This document shows positions 8,299-17,549 of a stretch of 41,587 bases of DNA, in pieces. Each line of letters starts with the position of its first letter. Position 1 is the first letter of the stretch. This DNA is from an uncultured Clostridia bacterium (GTDB lineage Bacteria; Bacillota; Clostridia; Lutisporales; Lutisporaceae), in NCBI GenBank assembly GCA_937930535.1, contig CALGKJ010000040.1, positions 1 to 41,587 of the forward strand, written 5' to 3'. The position numbers were made by a program, and so were the translations under genes. The notes under the pieces were generated by a model. That model was not told where the DNA came from, searched no databases, and was given only the letters and a program-made list of their open reading frames with translations.

Positions 8299-8625
8299 AT
8301 GAAAAGCAATAAGCATCAATATCTAAAAAATATGACAACCTTAAAACTGGATTCAGATAAATGTACAGGCTGCGGCATATGTACTACTGTCTGTCCTCAT
8401 AATGTATTTGAGCTTTCAGCGGGTAAAGCTGGTATATTGGATAGAGATAGCTGCATGGAGTGCGGTGCCTGTGCGAAAAACTGCCCTTTTTTGGCGATTA
8501 CTGTGGATGCAGGAGTCGGCTGTGCCTTTGCCATTATAAATGGTATATTGTCAGGTGGTGCGCCTTCCTGTGATTGTGACGGAAGCAGTAAAAAGAAAAA
8601 GAAGAAGAATACTGGGTGCTGTTAA
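8299..8625 (+). CDS. hgcB: HgcB, ferredoxin-like partner of HgcA
   Basis: The 108-residue protein has two [4Fe-4S] motifs (CTGCGICTTVCP at 22-33 and CMECGACAKNCP at 52-63). It also has the HgcB-specific lone cysteine C75 in VGCAF and a terminal cysteine pair C107-C108 behind a lysine run. HgcB is thought to reduce the corrinoid of HgcA and to bind or deliver mercury through these cysteines. A further CDC (C91, C93) may add thiol sites. The ATG at 8299 follows GAGGTG and lies 11 bases after the hgcA stop; an upstream TTG at 8281 would overlap hgcA and lacks a ribosome site. Gene order hgcA-hgcB is the usual one. A hairpin terminator follows. Confidence 0.93.
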   Translation: MKSNKHQYLKNMTTLKLDSDKCTGCGICTTVCPHNVFELSAGKAGILDRDSCMECGACAKNCPFLAITVDAGVGCAFAIINGILSGGAPSCDCDGSSKKKKKKNTGCC

Positions 8626-8660
8626 CAAATTGTTTATATTGATAAACAAGCCCAAAGAAT

Positions 8661-8690
8661 AATCGACCGGCAATGCCGGTCGATTGATTA
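8661..8690. terminator. Terminator between hgcB and pepF
   Basis: A perfect 11-bp stem (AATCGACCGGC/GCCGGTCGATT, loop AAT) is followed by a weak T-rich tail on the plus strand and lies just past the pepF stop on the minus strand, so it probably serves both convergent genes. Confidence 0.75.
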
Positions 8691-10460
8691 TTTTAGGCTT
8701 ATAAACTTTTCTATATCTTTTTCAACAAGCTTTAGAGAGCTTCTCCAGAAATCTATTGAACGGATATCTATATCCATTTCCATTGCCACGTCTGCAAGCT
8801 TTTTCTTTCCTGTTACGGATAAAAGCTTATCATATTGCGCTATAAAAACTTCGCCTCTCTTTAGGTATTCTGCATACAAACCCTTTGCAAATAGTAATCC
8901 AAAGGCATAGGGGAAGTTGTAGAAGTTATGGGTTGCATAGTAGTAATGGGGCTTGCAGGTCCACATATTTGGATGCAGCTTACTATGATCCAAGCCAGTT
9001 CCATAAGCTTCTTTTTGTGCATTCAGCATTATTTCCTTTAGATCGTTTACTGACAATGAGCCTTCTTCTTCCCTGCGTCTGAAAAGCTCGCTTTCAAATA
9101 AAAATCTGCTGTATATATCAACTATTACCTGTCCGCAGTCTGATATATCATTTTCAAGTATTACAAAAGCTTCTTCTTCATTAGCTTCCTTGAGTGCCGC
9201 TTCTTTTACTATTGTTTCACAGAAAATTGAAGCTGTCTCTGCTATTGGCATTGGATAGTCTGCATTTAGATAAGTCTCATCCATTAGGTTTGCGCCATGA
9301 TAGCCATGTCCAAGCTCATGTGCCAGTGTAGTCATATTGCTGAAGCTGCCGTCAAAGTTAGATAGTATTCTACTTTCCTTTATTACATGCAGATTAGCAC
9401 AGAATGCTCCGCCTCTTTTGCCTTCTCTTGGCTCTGCATCTATCCAGCCGTTATCAAAGGCATAAGCTGCGAAGTCAGCAAGCTTGTCACTAAAGCTTCT
9501 GAAATTCTTTACTATATAATCTCTGGCTTCTTCATATGTAAAGCTCATATCTACGCTGCCCATTGGAGCAAACATATCATGGAAGGGCAACCCTTTCTTA
9601 TGTCCAAGCAATTCAGCTTTCTTAGCATAATATTTATGAAAGGCAGGCAGGCTTTCTCTGATTGCAGAAAGCATCGCATTTAAGGTTTCCATGTCCATTC
9701 TTGCTTCTATAACAGTTCTTTCAAGGGGTGACGCGTAGCCTCTCATTTTTGTGAGGGTGATAACCTCTCCCTTAATACCATTTAGTGCTGCCGCTGAGGA
9801 TTCTTCAATTTTCTTATATGCTTCAAGCTCTGCTTCATATGCAGTTTTTCTCAGCTCTGCATCTGCGTTATATGCCATGTTTCTTACTACTGGAAGGGGA
9901 AGCTTTTTCTGCTCTCCCTTTACTGTTATATCAACAAGCAATGTAGAGGTAAGCATTTCTTGAAGCTTAGCCCATGCATTTGAGCCTGTATTTTGCAGCT
10001 TTGAGACCAATACTTCTTCTTCATCGCTTAAAAGGTATTTTGTCTCTTCAAGGTTTTCTTTAATAAAAAACTCATGCTCCTTCAAAAGCTTGCTGCTTTC
10101 TATCTTGGTGTTAATATCCGAAAGCTTGCTGAGCCATTTCTGGAAGCTTACATCTGCCTTTGTAAGTCCTGTAAGCTTTTCCTGTATTACATCAGAAAGC
10201 TTTAATGCCTTTTCATTTTTTGCATCTACAGTAACTGTAAGCTCGGCATAGTTCATAAGCCTTGTAGCAAGGTGATTGAAATTGTTCATAAGGGTTATGT
10301 ATTCTTCTATCTTATTAACTGCGTTTTCCTGATTGTTCAGATTTTCATCTGCCCATTTGTTTATTCTTTCGATTTCCTTTTCGTACCTTTCATAGTCTGC
10401 CTTAAACTCCGCAGATTCAAAGGAGGTATACAGTGCGTCAAGACTCCATCTTTGATTCAT
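8688..10460 (-). CDS. pepF: Oligoendopeptidase F (peptidase family M3)
   Basis: The 590-residue cytoplasmic metallopeptidase has the M3 zinc motif HELGH in TTLAHELGHGYHG, the downstream glutamate region PIAETASIFCETIV, and a C-terminal segment HYYYATHNFYNFPYAFG typical of PepF. It cleaves oligopeptides of roughly 7-17 residues and helps recycle imported or exported peptides. Length and start (ATG at 10460, after AAAGGTTGGGG) fit the family. It is monocistronic in appearance. A link to the signalling peptides elsewhere in this window cannot be shown. Confidence 0.95.
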   Translation of the reverse strand: MNQRWSLDALYTSFESAEFKADYERYEKEIERINKWADENLNNQENAVNKIEEYITLMNNFNHLATRLMNYAELTVTVDAKNEKALKLSDVIQEKLTGLTKADVSFQKWLSKLSDINTKIESSKLLKEHEFFIKENLEETKYLLSDEEEVLVSKLQNTGSNAWAKLQEMLTSTLLVDITVKGEQKKLPLPVVRNMAYNADAELRKTAYEAELEAYKKIEESSAAALNGIKGEVITLTKMRGYASPLERTVIEARMDMETLNAMLSAIRESLPAFHKYYAKKAELLGHKKGLPFHDMFAPMGSVDMSFTYEEARDYIVKNFRSFSDKLADFAAYAFDNGWIDAEPREGKRGGAFCANLHVIKESRILSNFDGSFSNMTTLAHELGHGYHGANLMDETYLNADYPMPIAETASIFCETIVKEAALKEANEEEAFVILENDISDCGQVIVDIYSRFLFESELFRRREEEGSLSVNDLKEIMLNAQKEAYGTGLDHSKLHPNMWTCKPHYYYATHNFYNFPYAFGLLFAKGLYAEYLKRGEVFIAQYDKLLSVTGKKKLADVAMEMDIDIRSIDFWRSSLKLVEKDIEKFISLK

Positions 10461-10527
10461 TTTTACCCCAACCTTTCACATAATATGGTTTGCCCCACTC
10501 TAAGGCAATGATATAGACACCTATACC

Positions 10528-10567
10528 AGATAAACAACCTAAATGTGCTTAAGCTGTTTATCTATAT
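10528..10567. repeat. Short palindromic repeat, GATAAACAAC family
   Basis: AGATAAACA pairs with TGTTTATCT to make a hairpin whose arms match the ends of the larger repeats at 15424 and 17758. It lies upstream of pepF and may be a shortened copy of the same intergenic element. Confidence 0.4.
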
Positions 10568-10656
10568 AAGCGGCATAAAAAATTATATAGATATATTTTA
10601 TTATTCAACAATTGCTAAATAAATCCTTTAATTTTGTTAAAATCCACTGATATACA

Positions 10657-11751
10657 TTATCTTTTTACAGCAATAAGCTTTTCCTTTAATTCCTTTTCTA
10701 TTGTAGCAAGCTCTACCTCTGCCTGCTGTCTCTTTGTTCTTCCCTCTTGCTGAATATTGATGGTTTCTTCTATTGTGTGTATAAGGTCTGCATTTACCTT
10801 CTTCAAGGTTTCAATATCTACTATGCCTCTTTCTGATTCCTTGGCGATGCTTATTGAGCTTTCCTTAAGCATTTCGGAATTTTTCATAAGCAGTGCGTTT
10901 GTAGTGTCGGTTACTTCCTTTTGTACTGCCAGAGCCTTCTTTTGTCTATATAGGCTTAAAGCAATAACTATCTGGTTTTTCCAGAGTGGTATTGTATTGA
11001 GTATTGAGCTTTGAACCTTTTCAACCAGTACCTGATTATTATTTTGTATCATTCTTATTTGCGGAGCAGTCTGGAGTGAAATCATTCTGCTCAGCTTAAG
11101 ATCATGTACCTTCTTTTCAAATCTGTTTGCAAGCTGTATTGTATCATTAAGTCGTTGTGCATCCATAGCATCATTTGTGGCATCTACTCTTGCCTGCATT
11201 TCTGGTATAACCTTTTCATTCAGCTCCTTAAGCTTTAATGTACCTGCTAATATATAGCAGTTAAGGTTTCCTAAATATTCAAGATTCTTTTCAAATAGAT
11301 AGTCCAGCAGGGTAATATCCTTTAAAAGCTCCATTTTGGATTTATCCAGTGCATCAATAATTTTCTCAATTTCCACGTTAAGCTTCTGATATTTTGCTGC
11401 AAATTTCTGAGTGCTGTTAACAAGAGAGCCGAACAAGGGTATACCTGACATAAAGCCCTTTTTGGGAGACAAGCCGTCTACGTCCAAATCCTTTACCTTA
11501 AACATCAAATCTGTAAGTATCTCACCTACGTATCCTCCGTCCTTTGCTTTTACCTCGTTCAAAACGTTGTCCGCAAAGCTTGCTATCTGAGATTGGGCAC
11601 CTACTCCGTATTGCAGAACCGATTGAGAGTCTTCAATGGTTATTTCGCTCATAATCTGCTGTACCTTTTGTCTCTGTTCTTCTGTAAGCTTTGTTATATC
11701 AACCTCTTCTTGTGGTTGTACTTCCATACTCTTATATTTTTGTAGTTCCAT
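10657..11751 (-). CDS. TelA/KlaA-like toxic anion resistance family protein
   Basis: The 364-residue protein has the mostly helical, coiled-coil-rich layout of the TelA family, including an N-terminal SVLQYGVGAQSQIASFADNVL, a central FMSGIPLFGSLVNSTQKFAAKYQ, and a long charged helical tail. Members were named for tellurite resistance, but many act in envelope stress responses and their biochemical role is not settled. The ATG at 11751 has AGGAGG upstream. No TerD-type partner or xpaC neighbour is present, so only the family name can be given with confidence. Confidence 0.85.
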   Translation of the reverse strand: MELQKYKSMEVQPQEEVDITKLTEEQRQKVQQIMSEITIEDSQSVLQYGVGAQSQIASFADNVLNEVKAKDGGYVGEILTDLMFKVKDLDVDGLSPKKGFMSGIPLFGSLVNSTQKFAAKYQKLNVEIEKIIDALDKSKMELLKDITLLDYLFEKNLEYLGNLNCYILAGTLKLKELNEKVIPEMQARVDATNDAMDAQRLNDTIQLANRFEKKVHDLKLSRMISLQTAPQIRMIQNNNQVLVEKVQSSILNTIPLWKNQIVIALSLYRQKKALAVQKEVTDTTNALLMKNSEMLKESSISIAKESERGIVDIETLKKVNADLIHTIEETINIQQEGRTKRQQAEVELATIEKELKEKLIAVKR

Positions 11752-11803
11752 AGTAATCCTCCTATAAATGTATTAATATACGCAATTTCTCCGCATATGT
11801 CTC

Positions 11804-14800
11804 CTATTCCAGCTTATTTATCTCTTCCTGTAGTATTTTATGTGCAGCAGCGGCTTCACTCATACTTTGCTTTCTAGCTGCCAGCTCCAGCTTAAATGCG
11901 CAGCTCTTGAGCCTGCTAAGCTGAATATGGTTAAAAATCTCCTTAAGCTGATGTGCATTTTGCTCTATTATTATATAATTTTCAGTGATGATAGCATTAC
12001 TTATATTCTGAATACAAAAAGCTATTTTGTCTGTATGAGTTTTATACTGGTCAGTATTTTCATTATTATTTTGTGTTTTTGAGCCGTCTTTTACTATTTT
12101 GGAAACAATATCTGAGGTTATTTTTTCTTCTCTCAGCTTGTTTGCCAGCTCTATAGCCTTAAAAAGCTCCTCTGTTTTAACTGGCTTGGATACGTAATAG
12201 TCCATTCCATGGGATATAAACCGATCTGCATCTCCTTGCAAGGCATATGCAGTTAATGCGATTATTGGTATATGCTCACCAGTAAGCTTTTCAGCATTTC
12301 TTATTTGCTTTGTAGCTTCTATGCCGTCCATTTCCGGCATCTGAATATCCATAAGAATAATATCATACTTATTATTGTTATTTAAAAGCTGTATGGCTTC
12401 TTTGCCGTTATTGGCGATATCTATACTAAACCCTCTCTTTCTCAGCAGGGTAGAAACTGCTATTTGATTTATTCTGTTGTCTTCAACCAAAAGTATACTC
12501 TGTATATTTCTGATTGAAGTCAAATCCTTAATTATGATTGGTTTTTTCTCATTTGTATTTTCCTGACTGATTCCAAAGGGTATAACAAAGTAAAAGCTGC
12601 TGCCTTTACCCTTTTCACTTTCCACCCATATACTTCCACCCATCATTTCTGCTAGTCTTTTGGAAATAGCAAGCCCCAGACCAGTACCTGAGTATTTTCT
12701 TGTAAAGGATCCGTCTACCTGACTAAAGCTTTTAAACAGCTTAGTCATTTCGTCTCTGCTTATACCTATTCCTGTATCAGAAACGGCAAATTTCAATTGC
12801 AAATGTTCATCTATCATAGCCCAGCTCACATCAATGGATACTTCTCCAAAATCAGTAAACTTTACAGCATTTCCTATAATATTATTCAGTATTTGTGTCA
12901 ATCTGACAGGGTCTCCAATTAAATTTTCCTGTATTTCAGCAGCTATGCTGTATTTAAGGCTTAATCCTTTTTCCATAGCCTTTGCTGTATATGTCTTGAT
13001 AACTGTTTTCATAATTTCTCTGAGGTTAAAGCTTATGTCTTGTATAACAAGCTTGCCTGCCTCTATTTTTGAAAAATCCAATATATCATTTAATACTGTT
13101 ATCAGGGAATGTACGGAGCTTTTAATTATATCAAGATATTCCTTCTGCTCATGATCCAGACTTGTCATTGCTAATAAGTCTATCATCCCTGTAATTCCAT
13201 TTATCGGCGTTCTTATCTCGTGGCTCATATTCGCTAGAAATTCACTTTTTGCCATATTGGCAGCTTCTGCCTCGTCCTTAGCTCTTTGCAGCTCTGCTTC
13301 AATTTGCTTTCTTTTTGTAATATCTCTGGCTATGCCTTGCACTCCTACAAGAGTATTCTCTTCGTATATGAGCTGCCTGTTAACCTCCAGAGTTATAGGT
13401 TCATTGTTTTTATTATATATACATATTTCTTCTGTTTTATTGTCGTTCATGATCCTTTGTATATCCAGATTAAAGTCATACCCATTCCGAAAAGATCCTG
13501 GTATTATTATATTTTTTACGTTGATTTGTTTCAGCTCATCAAGGGAGTATCCCATTACCTCTTCCCCTGCTTTATTTACAGAGGTTATATTTCCGCTTAT
13601 ATCATATATAAATACTATATCACTAGCACCTTCAAATAATACTTTATACCTTCTCTCGCTTTCATAGACAGCACTTTCCATCTGCTTATTATGGGTGATA
13701 TCTCTGGCTACCAGAATAGCACCGCTTAATGTGCCGCTGGCATCACATATATGATTGCCGCTTACATCCAGCCATATATAGCTTCCATCCTTCCTGACGT
13801 ACCTGAATTCAACTGACATTCTGGTATTGTCAGGGTTTTTGATACTGCTTGCAATATGCTGTTTAAAAGTACCCTTAATCTTGTGCTTATCCTCCCAGTA
13901 CAAATAACTGAATATATGTGTGCCTAAAAGCTCAGAGACTTCATACCCAAGCAGTTTTTTTGCAGATGGGCTTGCAAATTCTATTATTCCATGAATATTA
14001 CACTTCATTATCAGCTCTGAAATATTATCGGTTATCTGTCTTAGATTTTCCTCACTTTTCTGCAAATCTATGGATAGCTGCTTTTTCGCTGTAATATCGT
14101 CCAAGGTTACCATTAAATTTTTTTCATCGTTTAGTATTATTGGCTGTGAGCTTATACGATACCATTCTGCCACATTGGTATTGTCCACCAGCCTGTTAAG
14201 CTCAATTTCAAAGCCGTACACAGGATAGTCGGATTTCCATACATAGTCTATGATGTTTCTCAGCCGACAGAACATGCAGTTAGCAGCTGCTCCGCAGCCC
14301 TTTTCTTCCAATATACTATTTACACATTTTATGCAATTACCTACTTTGCTTCCTATTATGTCCTCAAGCTTTACCCTCATTGCCTTGGTAAAGGCTGCAT
14401 TTGCATTTCTTATTGCACCGTCAGAAGCCAGTACCAGCATTGCTATGGGTGCTTCGTAGAATACTGCCTTAAAATTCTTTCTTTCATTTATTATATTTTC
14501 TTCTGTATGCTTTAATATAGTTATATCTCTAAATACTAATACTATACCAGTTATGCTGTTATCACTATCCTTTATGGGTGCTGCACTGGCAGACACAAAT
14601 CTTTCCGTTCCATCCTTTGCTATGAGCACTGTATTTTTTTTCAAACCCACCGGTGAGCTGTTTATGGGCGAGCTGCTTATCAGTACCTTTTCTATCAAGC
14701 TCTCTGCGGCTTCCTTGGTTATTCTGTCAATTATATTAAAAACCATATGCAGTGGTTTTCCCAGAGCAGCATTGAGATTCCAGCCGGTAAGTGCTTCCGC

Positions 14801-15310
14801 TTTATAGTTGATCAATGTAATGTTGCCCTTTGCATCAGTGGTTATTACTCCGTCTCCTATACTGCTTAAGGTTGCAGATAATCTGTGCTTTTGCTGTGTA
14901 AGCTCATCCTGATTCTTTTTATACTCATATCTTATGTCAGCGTCCATCAGCTCTCTAAGTATTATAGGTCCCAACCGCTTTAAATTGGTTTTGTAAACAT
15001 AGTCACGTGCCCCCATTTTCATTGCCTGTACTGCAAATTCTTCGCTTAGCTCCCCTGCTGCTATTATAAAAGGAACATCCAGCCCCCTTTGTTTTATCAG
15101 CTTTAGTACATCCAATGAGTTAAAGCCCACTAGGTTGTGATCACAGAGCACACAGTCCCATGTCCATTGGCTTAACTCATTATTAATTTCCTCTAAGGTT
15201 CTTATAACCTTGGAAAAAATCTTAAAGCCTGATTTTCTTATTTCACTAAGCATTAATTCTGCATCTTCTCTAGAATCCTCAACTATTAAAACTCTAATAG
15301 CGTCTTTCAT
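11804..15310 (-). CDS. Hybrid sensor histidine kinase/response regulator with multiple PAS domains
   Basis: The 1168-residue protein has an N-terminal receiver (phosphoacceptor D57 in LCDHN) and four PAS domains (about 140-255, 270-400, 415-540 and 545-660). These are followed by HisKA with the phosphorylated histidine in NMSHEIRTP, an HATPase domain (GTGLGLAI) and a second receiver (ILMDIQMPEMDG). The end resembles an Hpt domain with histidine in NAHQLKE. No membrane helix is visible, so it senses a cytoplasmic signal. The second PAS has six cysteines in a CxxC...C...CxxC arrangement (residues about 325-360), which could bind a metal or report redox state. The ATG at 15310 follows GGGGGA; an ATG 14 codons upstream is rejected. 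No partner regulator is adjacent. Confidence 0.92.
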   Translation of the reverse strand: MKDAIRVLIVEDSREDAELMLSEIRKSGFKIFSKVIRTLEEINNELSQWTWDCVLCDHNLVGFNSLDVLKLIKQRGLDVPFIIAAGELSEEFAVQAMKMGARDYVYKTNLKRLGPIILRELMDADIRYEYKKNQDELTQQKHRLSATLSSIGDGVITTDAKGNITLINYKAEALTGWNLNAALGKPLHMVFNIIDRITKEAAESLIEKVLISSSPINSSPVGLKKNTVLIAKDGTERFVSASAAPIKDSDNSITGIVLVFRDITILKHTEENIINERKNFKAVFYEAPIAMLVLASDGAIRNANAAFTKAMRVKLEDIIGSKVGNCIKCVNSILEEKGCGAAANCMFCRLRNIIDYVWKSDYPVYGFEIELNRLVDNTNVAEWYRISSQPIILNDEKNLMVTLDDITAKKQLSIDLQKSEENLRQITDNISELIMKCNIHGIIEFASPSAKKLLGYEVSELLGTHIFSYLYWEDKHKIKGTFKQHIASSIKNPDNTRMSVEFRYVRKDGSYIWLDVSGNHICDASGTLSGAILVARDITHNKQMESAVYESERRYKVLFEGASDIVFIYDISGNITSVNKAGEEVMGYSLDELKQINVKNIIIPGSFRNGYDFNLDIQRIMNDNKTEEICIYNKNNEPITLEVNRQLIYEENTLVGVQGIARDITKRKQIEAELQRAKDEAEAANMAKSEFLANMSHEIRTPINGITGMIDLLAMTSLDHEQKEYLDIIKSSVHSLITVLNDILDFSKIEAGKLVIQDISFNLREIMKTVIKTYTAKAMEKGLSLKYSIAAEIQENLIGDPVRLTQILNNIIGNAVKFTDFGEVSIDVSWAMIDEHLQLKFAVSDTGIGISRDEMTKLFKSFSQVDGSFTRKYSGTGLGLAISKRLAEMMGGSIWVESEKGKGSSFYFVIPFGISQENTNEKKPIIIKDLTSIRNIQSILLVEDNRINQIAVSTLLRKRGFSIDIANNGKEAIQLLNNNNKYDIILMDIQMPEMDGIEATKQIRNAEKLTGEHIPIIALTAYALQGDADRFISHGMDYYVSKPVKTEELFKAIELANKLREEKITSDIVSKIVKDGSKTQNNNENTDQYKTHTDKIAFCIQNISNAIITENYIIIEQNAHQLKEIFNHIQLSRLKSCAFKLELAARKQSMSEAAAAHKILQEEINKLE

Positions 15311-15423
15311 AAGCTTGTATCCCCCATTATGATTTAATATGTGGATAAACAACCATAATCAAAGTGCTTCGGCTGCTTACCAAAATTAAGGCTTAGCTGC
15401 ATATATTTTTTCCATCTACATAT

Positions 15424-15526
15424 TATAGATAACCAACTCTAAAACTCAAAATACTTTTCGTTAAGAGTTGCTAATCTATTTGTGAGAAACAACTGGAATA
15501 TTTAATTTTGAAGTTGTTTCTCTATA
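15424..15526. repeat. Structured intergenic repeat, copy A
   Basis: It starts TATAGATAACCAACT and ends AGTTGTTTCTCTATA, arms that can pair with each other. Inside are two hairpins: AACTCT/AGAGTT, and a perfect 11-bp stem GAGAAACAACT/AGTTGTTTCTC. A second copy is at 17758-17853 and a truncated one at 16025. It resembles a small non-coding mobile element or a structured RNA. Confidence 0.7.
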
Positions 15527-15653
15527 ATAAATTTAGTGCATATAAATATCTAATTAATGATAGATTATCACAATACCGCCCTGTTTAACAATAGATATAA
15601 ATGTATGAACAGTTAGGTGTCTTGAGCCTCAGCAAAGCTGAATATTTTTAAAA

Positions 15654-15698
15654 AAAGCACATGATCATGATAAACATGTATTCATGTGCTTTATGTAT
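15654..15698 (-). terminator. Terminator of the TSCPD gene
   Basis: AAAGCACATGA and TCATGTGCTTT pair, and the minus-strand product ends in a run of seven T. It starts just after the stop codon at 15701. Confidence 0.85.
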
Positions 15699-15700
15699 GT

Positions 15701-15940
15701 TTATAGAGATAGCTGCTTTAGAGCTTTTGCAAGCTGATCAGGGCATGATGTGTCTTTATATCCGCATCTTATGCCGGCAAGCTTTTTTATTACATCCTCT
15801 ATCTGCATACCTTCAACCAGCTTGCTGATTCCTTGAAGATTACCGTTACAGCCGGATATAAATTTTACCTTTTTTACTACCTTGTCTTCAACCTCAAACT
15901 CAATTTCTCTTGCACATACACCTTGTGTTCTATAATTCAT
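15701..15940 (-). CDS. TSCPD-domain protein, four-cysteine TIGR03905-like family
   Basis: The 79-residue protein contains the TSCPD motif near its end (DTSCPDQLAKAL) and four cysteines at 9, 31, 59 and 66 that match the small four-cysteine family related to the C-terminus of class II ribonucleotide reductase (NrdJ). The cysteines probably bind a metal ion. It stands alone, with its own ribosome site (TGGGGG) and terminator. The function of the stand-alone family is unknown. Confidence 0.85.
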   Translation of the reverse strand: MNYRTQGVCAREIEFEVEDKVVKKVKFISGCNGNLQGISKLVEGMQIEDVIKKLAGIRCGYKDTSCPDQLAKALKQLSL

Positions 15941-16024
15941 TGCAATACCCCCATTATATATTGTATCCGCTTAATGCTTGTACCACCAAAAGTCCCTTGT
16001 TTTTATAAATCATGCAAATAGTGC

Positions 16025-16051
16025 TATAGATAAACAACTCTAAAACTCAAA
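16025..16051. repeat. Truncated copy of the structured repeat
   Basis: TATAGATAAACAACTCTAAA and the following ten bases match the first 30 bases of copy A at 15424, then the match stops. Only the left end is present. Confidence 0.6.
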
Positions 16052-16061
16052 ATAAAAAACA

Positions 16062-16955
16062 TCATTTATATATAGCATCCGCTGTAAATATTCTTAAAGC
16101 CCTGTTTAATAATACTATATCGAGAGGAAAGTCCGGTCCTCTTTCTCCATCAATATCCGTTTCGTAATGTTTCTCACATTCTATCAGCAATCTGTTGGTT
16201 TTAATATAGTAAACGTAGTTATCACTAATATGCTCACCCTTTAGTATCTTGAAAAACAGGGACAGCATATTTTTTATGTTTGTATATTTAATGGCAATTA
16301 CGTCCATATATCCATCATCTATTGCTGCATTTGGGGCAAGTCGCGTAAATCCTCCTGCCGAGGAGCTGTTTAGTACTATTATTAAAAGCATGTTATCTTC
16401 TATTACGCTATTGTCAAAGGCTAACCTCATTTTAATAGGTGAAAAATTAGGTATTTCCTCAATGCCCTTTATATAGTAAGCAATTTTACCAAGGGCATTT
16501 TTCATAGCAGTATCAGTTTTGTATGCTACGTCTGTTAAGAGACCTGCACTGCAAACATTAATAAAATGCTTGTCATTAACTTTCCCTATATCAATTTTTC
16601 TTTCAATTCCATTAATAATTATATCACAGCAGCTAATAATATCTCTAGGTATACCCATATAATTTGCCAAATCATTTGAGGTTCCATAGGGAAATATACC
16701 CAGTGGAATATCAATTTTTTGTTTCATCATTATATCCACTATAGAATTAATAGTTCCATCCCCACCACAAGCTGCTACAGCATAGTAATCATTATGAATA
16801 TCAAAAAAAGCTTCTTCTGTTTTATACTGATTCTCCAGCCTAAATGGAACGGTACAGAAACCCGCTCTTTGAAACCTTGAAATTACCTGATCCAGCCTAT
16901 TTTTAAAGGTTGCATCTCCTGACATTGGATTATATAATAATTTTATTTTTTTCAT
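16062..16955 (-). CDS. YegS/BmrU-type lipid (diacylglycerol) kinase
   Basis: The 297-residue protein begins KIKLLYNPMSGDATF and has the DAGK catalytic signature AACGGDGTINSIVDIM followed by FPYGTSNDLANYMGI, where ATP phosphates bind. The C-terminal half (GGFTRLAPNAAIDDGYMDVI) fits the YegS-like lipid-binding lobe. Such enzymes phosphorylate diacylglycerol or related lipids at the membrane. The ATG at 16955 has GGAG eight bases upstream. No partner gene is adjacent. Confidence 0.9.
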   Translation of the reverse strand: MKKIKLLYNPMSGDATFKNRLDQVISRFQRAGFCTVPFRLENQYKTEEAFFDIHNDYYAVAACGGDGTINSIVDIMMKQKIDIPLGIFPYGTSNDLANYMGIPRDIISCCDIIINGIERKIDIGKVNDKHFINVCSAGLLTDVAYKTDTAMKNALGKIAYYIKGIEEIPNFSPIKMRLAFDNSVIEDNMLLIIVLNSSSAGGFTRLAPNAAIDDGYMDVIAIKYTNIKNMLSLFFKILKGEHISDNYVYYIKTNRLLIECEKHYETDIDGERGPDFPLDIVLLNRALRIFTADAIYK

Positions 16956-17177
16956 ACTGTCACTCCATTACCTACCAGCAGAATTAATAGTTTTCAACTA
17001 TAAATCATATGTATTTTTAACTTTTTCATATGTCTAATATGTATATAATTTTTTTCTCCTAGGGCAAACTATATAAATACTGATAAAGTTTATTTACTGC
17101 AAGTGCTTCATTATTGTTTAACTACTTAAAAGCTTTGACATGATTTATATTAATTAATCTATTTGGAGGTAGTAACT

Positions 17178-17336
17178 GTGAATAATTATGAAAATGATAA
17201 ATCGGATAGCGGCAGAGCTGCAAATACAGATTATTATCCTTTGGCTGCCAGTGCAATAAGGCGTGTTAGATTCGTTACAAATATAATAGATAGAAGCAAG
17301 CTCTATCCCGGAGAAGAAGGAAAAAGCAGAAGTTAA
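17178..17336 (+). CDS. Small protein of unknown function (52 residues)
   Basis: A GTG start at 17178 is preceded by TTGGAGGTAG, a strong ribosome site, and opens a 52-residue frame (MNNYENDKSDSGRAANTDYY at the start, ending GEEGKSRS). It is hydrophilic with no signal peptide, cysteines or known motif. The central PLAASAIRRVRFVTNIIDR could form an amphipathic helix. I do not recognise it. The ribosome site and unbiased composition make a real gene more likely than not. Confidence 0.55.
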   Translation: MNNYENDKSDSGRAANTDYYPLAASAIRRVRFVTNIIDRSKLYPGEEGKSRS

Positions 17337-17352
17337 TATTTAAGCAAAAAAT

Positions 17353-17385
17353 AATAAAAAAAACAGCTAGAATTAAATTCTTCTG
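17353..17385 (-). terminator. Terminator of the tRNA-Ser pair
   Basis: On the minus strand ACAG/CTGT and AGAAT/ATTCT form a stem followed by eight T, just past the 3' end of the second tRNA. Confidence 0.8.
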
Positions 17386-17398
17386 TTTCATGCTTTAA

Positions 17399-17491
17399 AT
17401 GGCGGAGAAGGAGGGATTCGAACCCTCGCGCCAGTTTCCCAACCTACGCCCTTAGCAGGGGCGCCTCTTCGACCTACTTGAGTACTTCTCC
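17399..17491 (-). tRNA. tRNA-Ser (anticodon GCT)
   Basis: A 93-base class II tRNA with acceptor stem GGAGAAG/CTTCTCC, discriminator G and encoded CCA. The anticodon loop CTGCTAA sits on a CGCCC/GGGCG stem, a long variable arm is present, and the T-loop is TTCGAAT. The anticodon reads AGC/AGT codons. Confidence 0.96.
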
Positions 17492-17549
17492 TAGTATCTA
17501 CAATTTTTTTGTATTCATTTTGCATTGAATACTACTGTTTAAATTGTTA

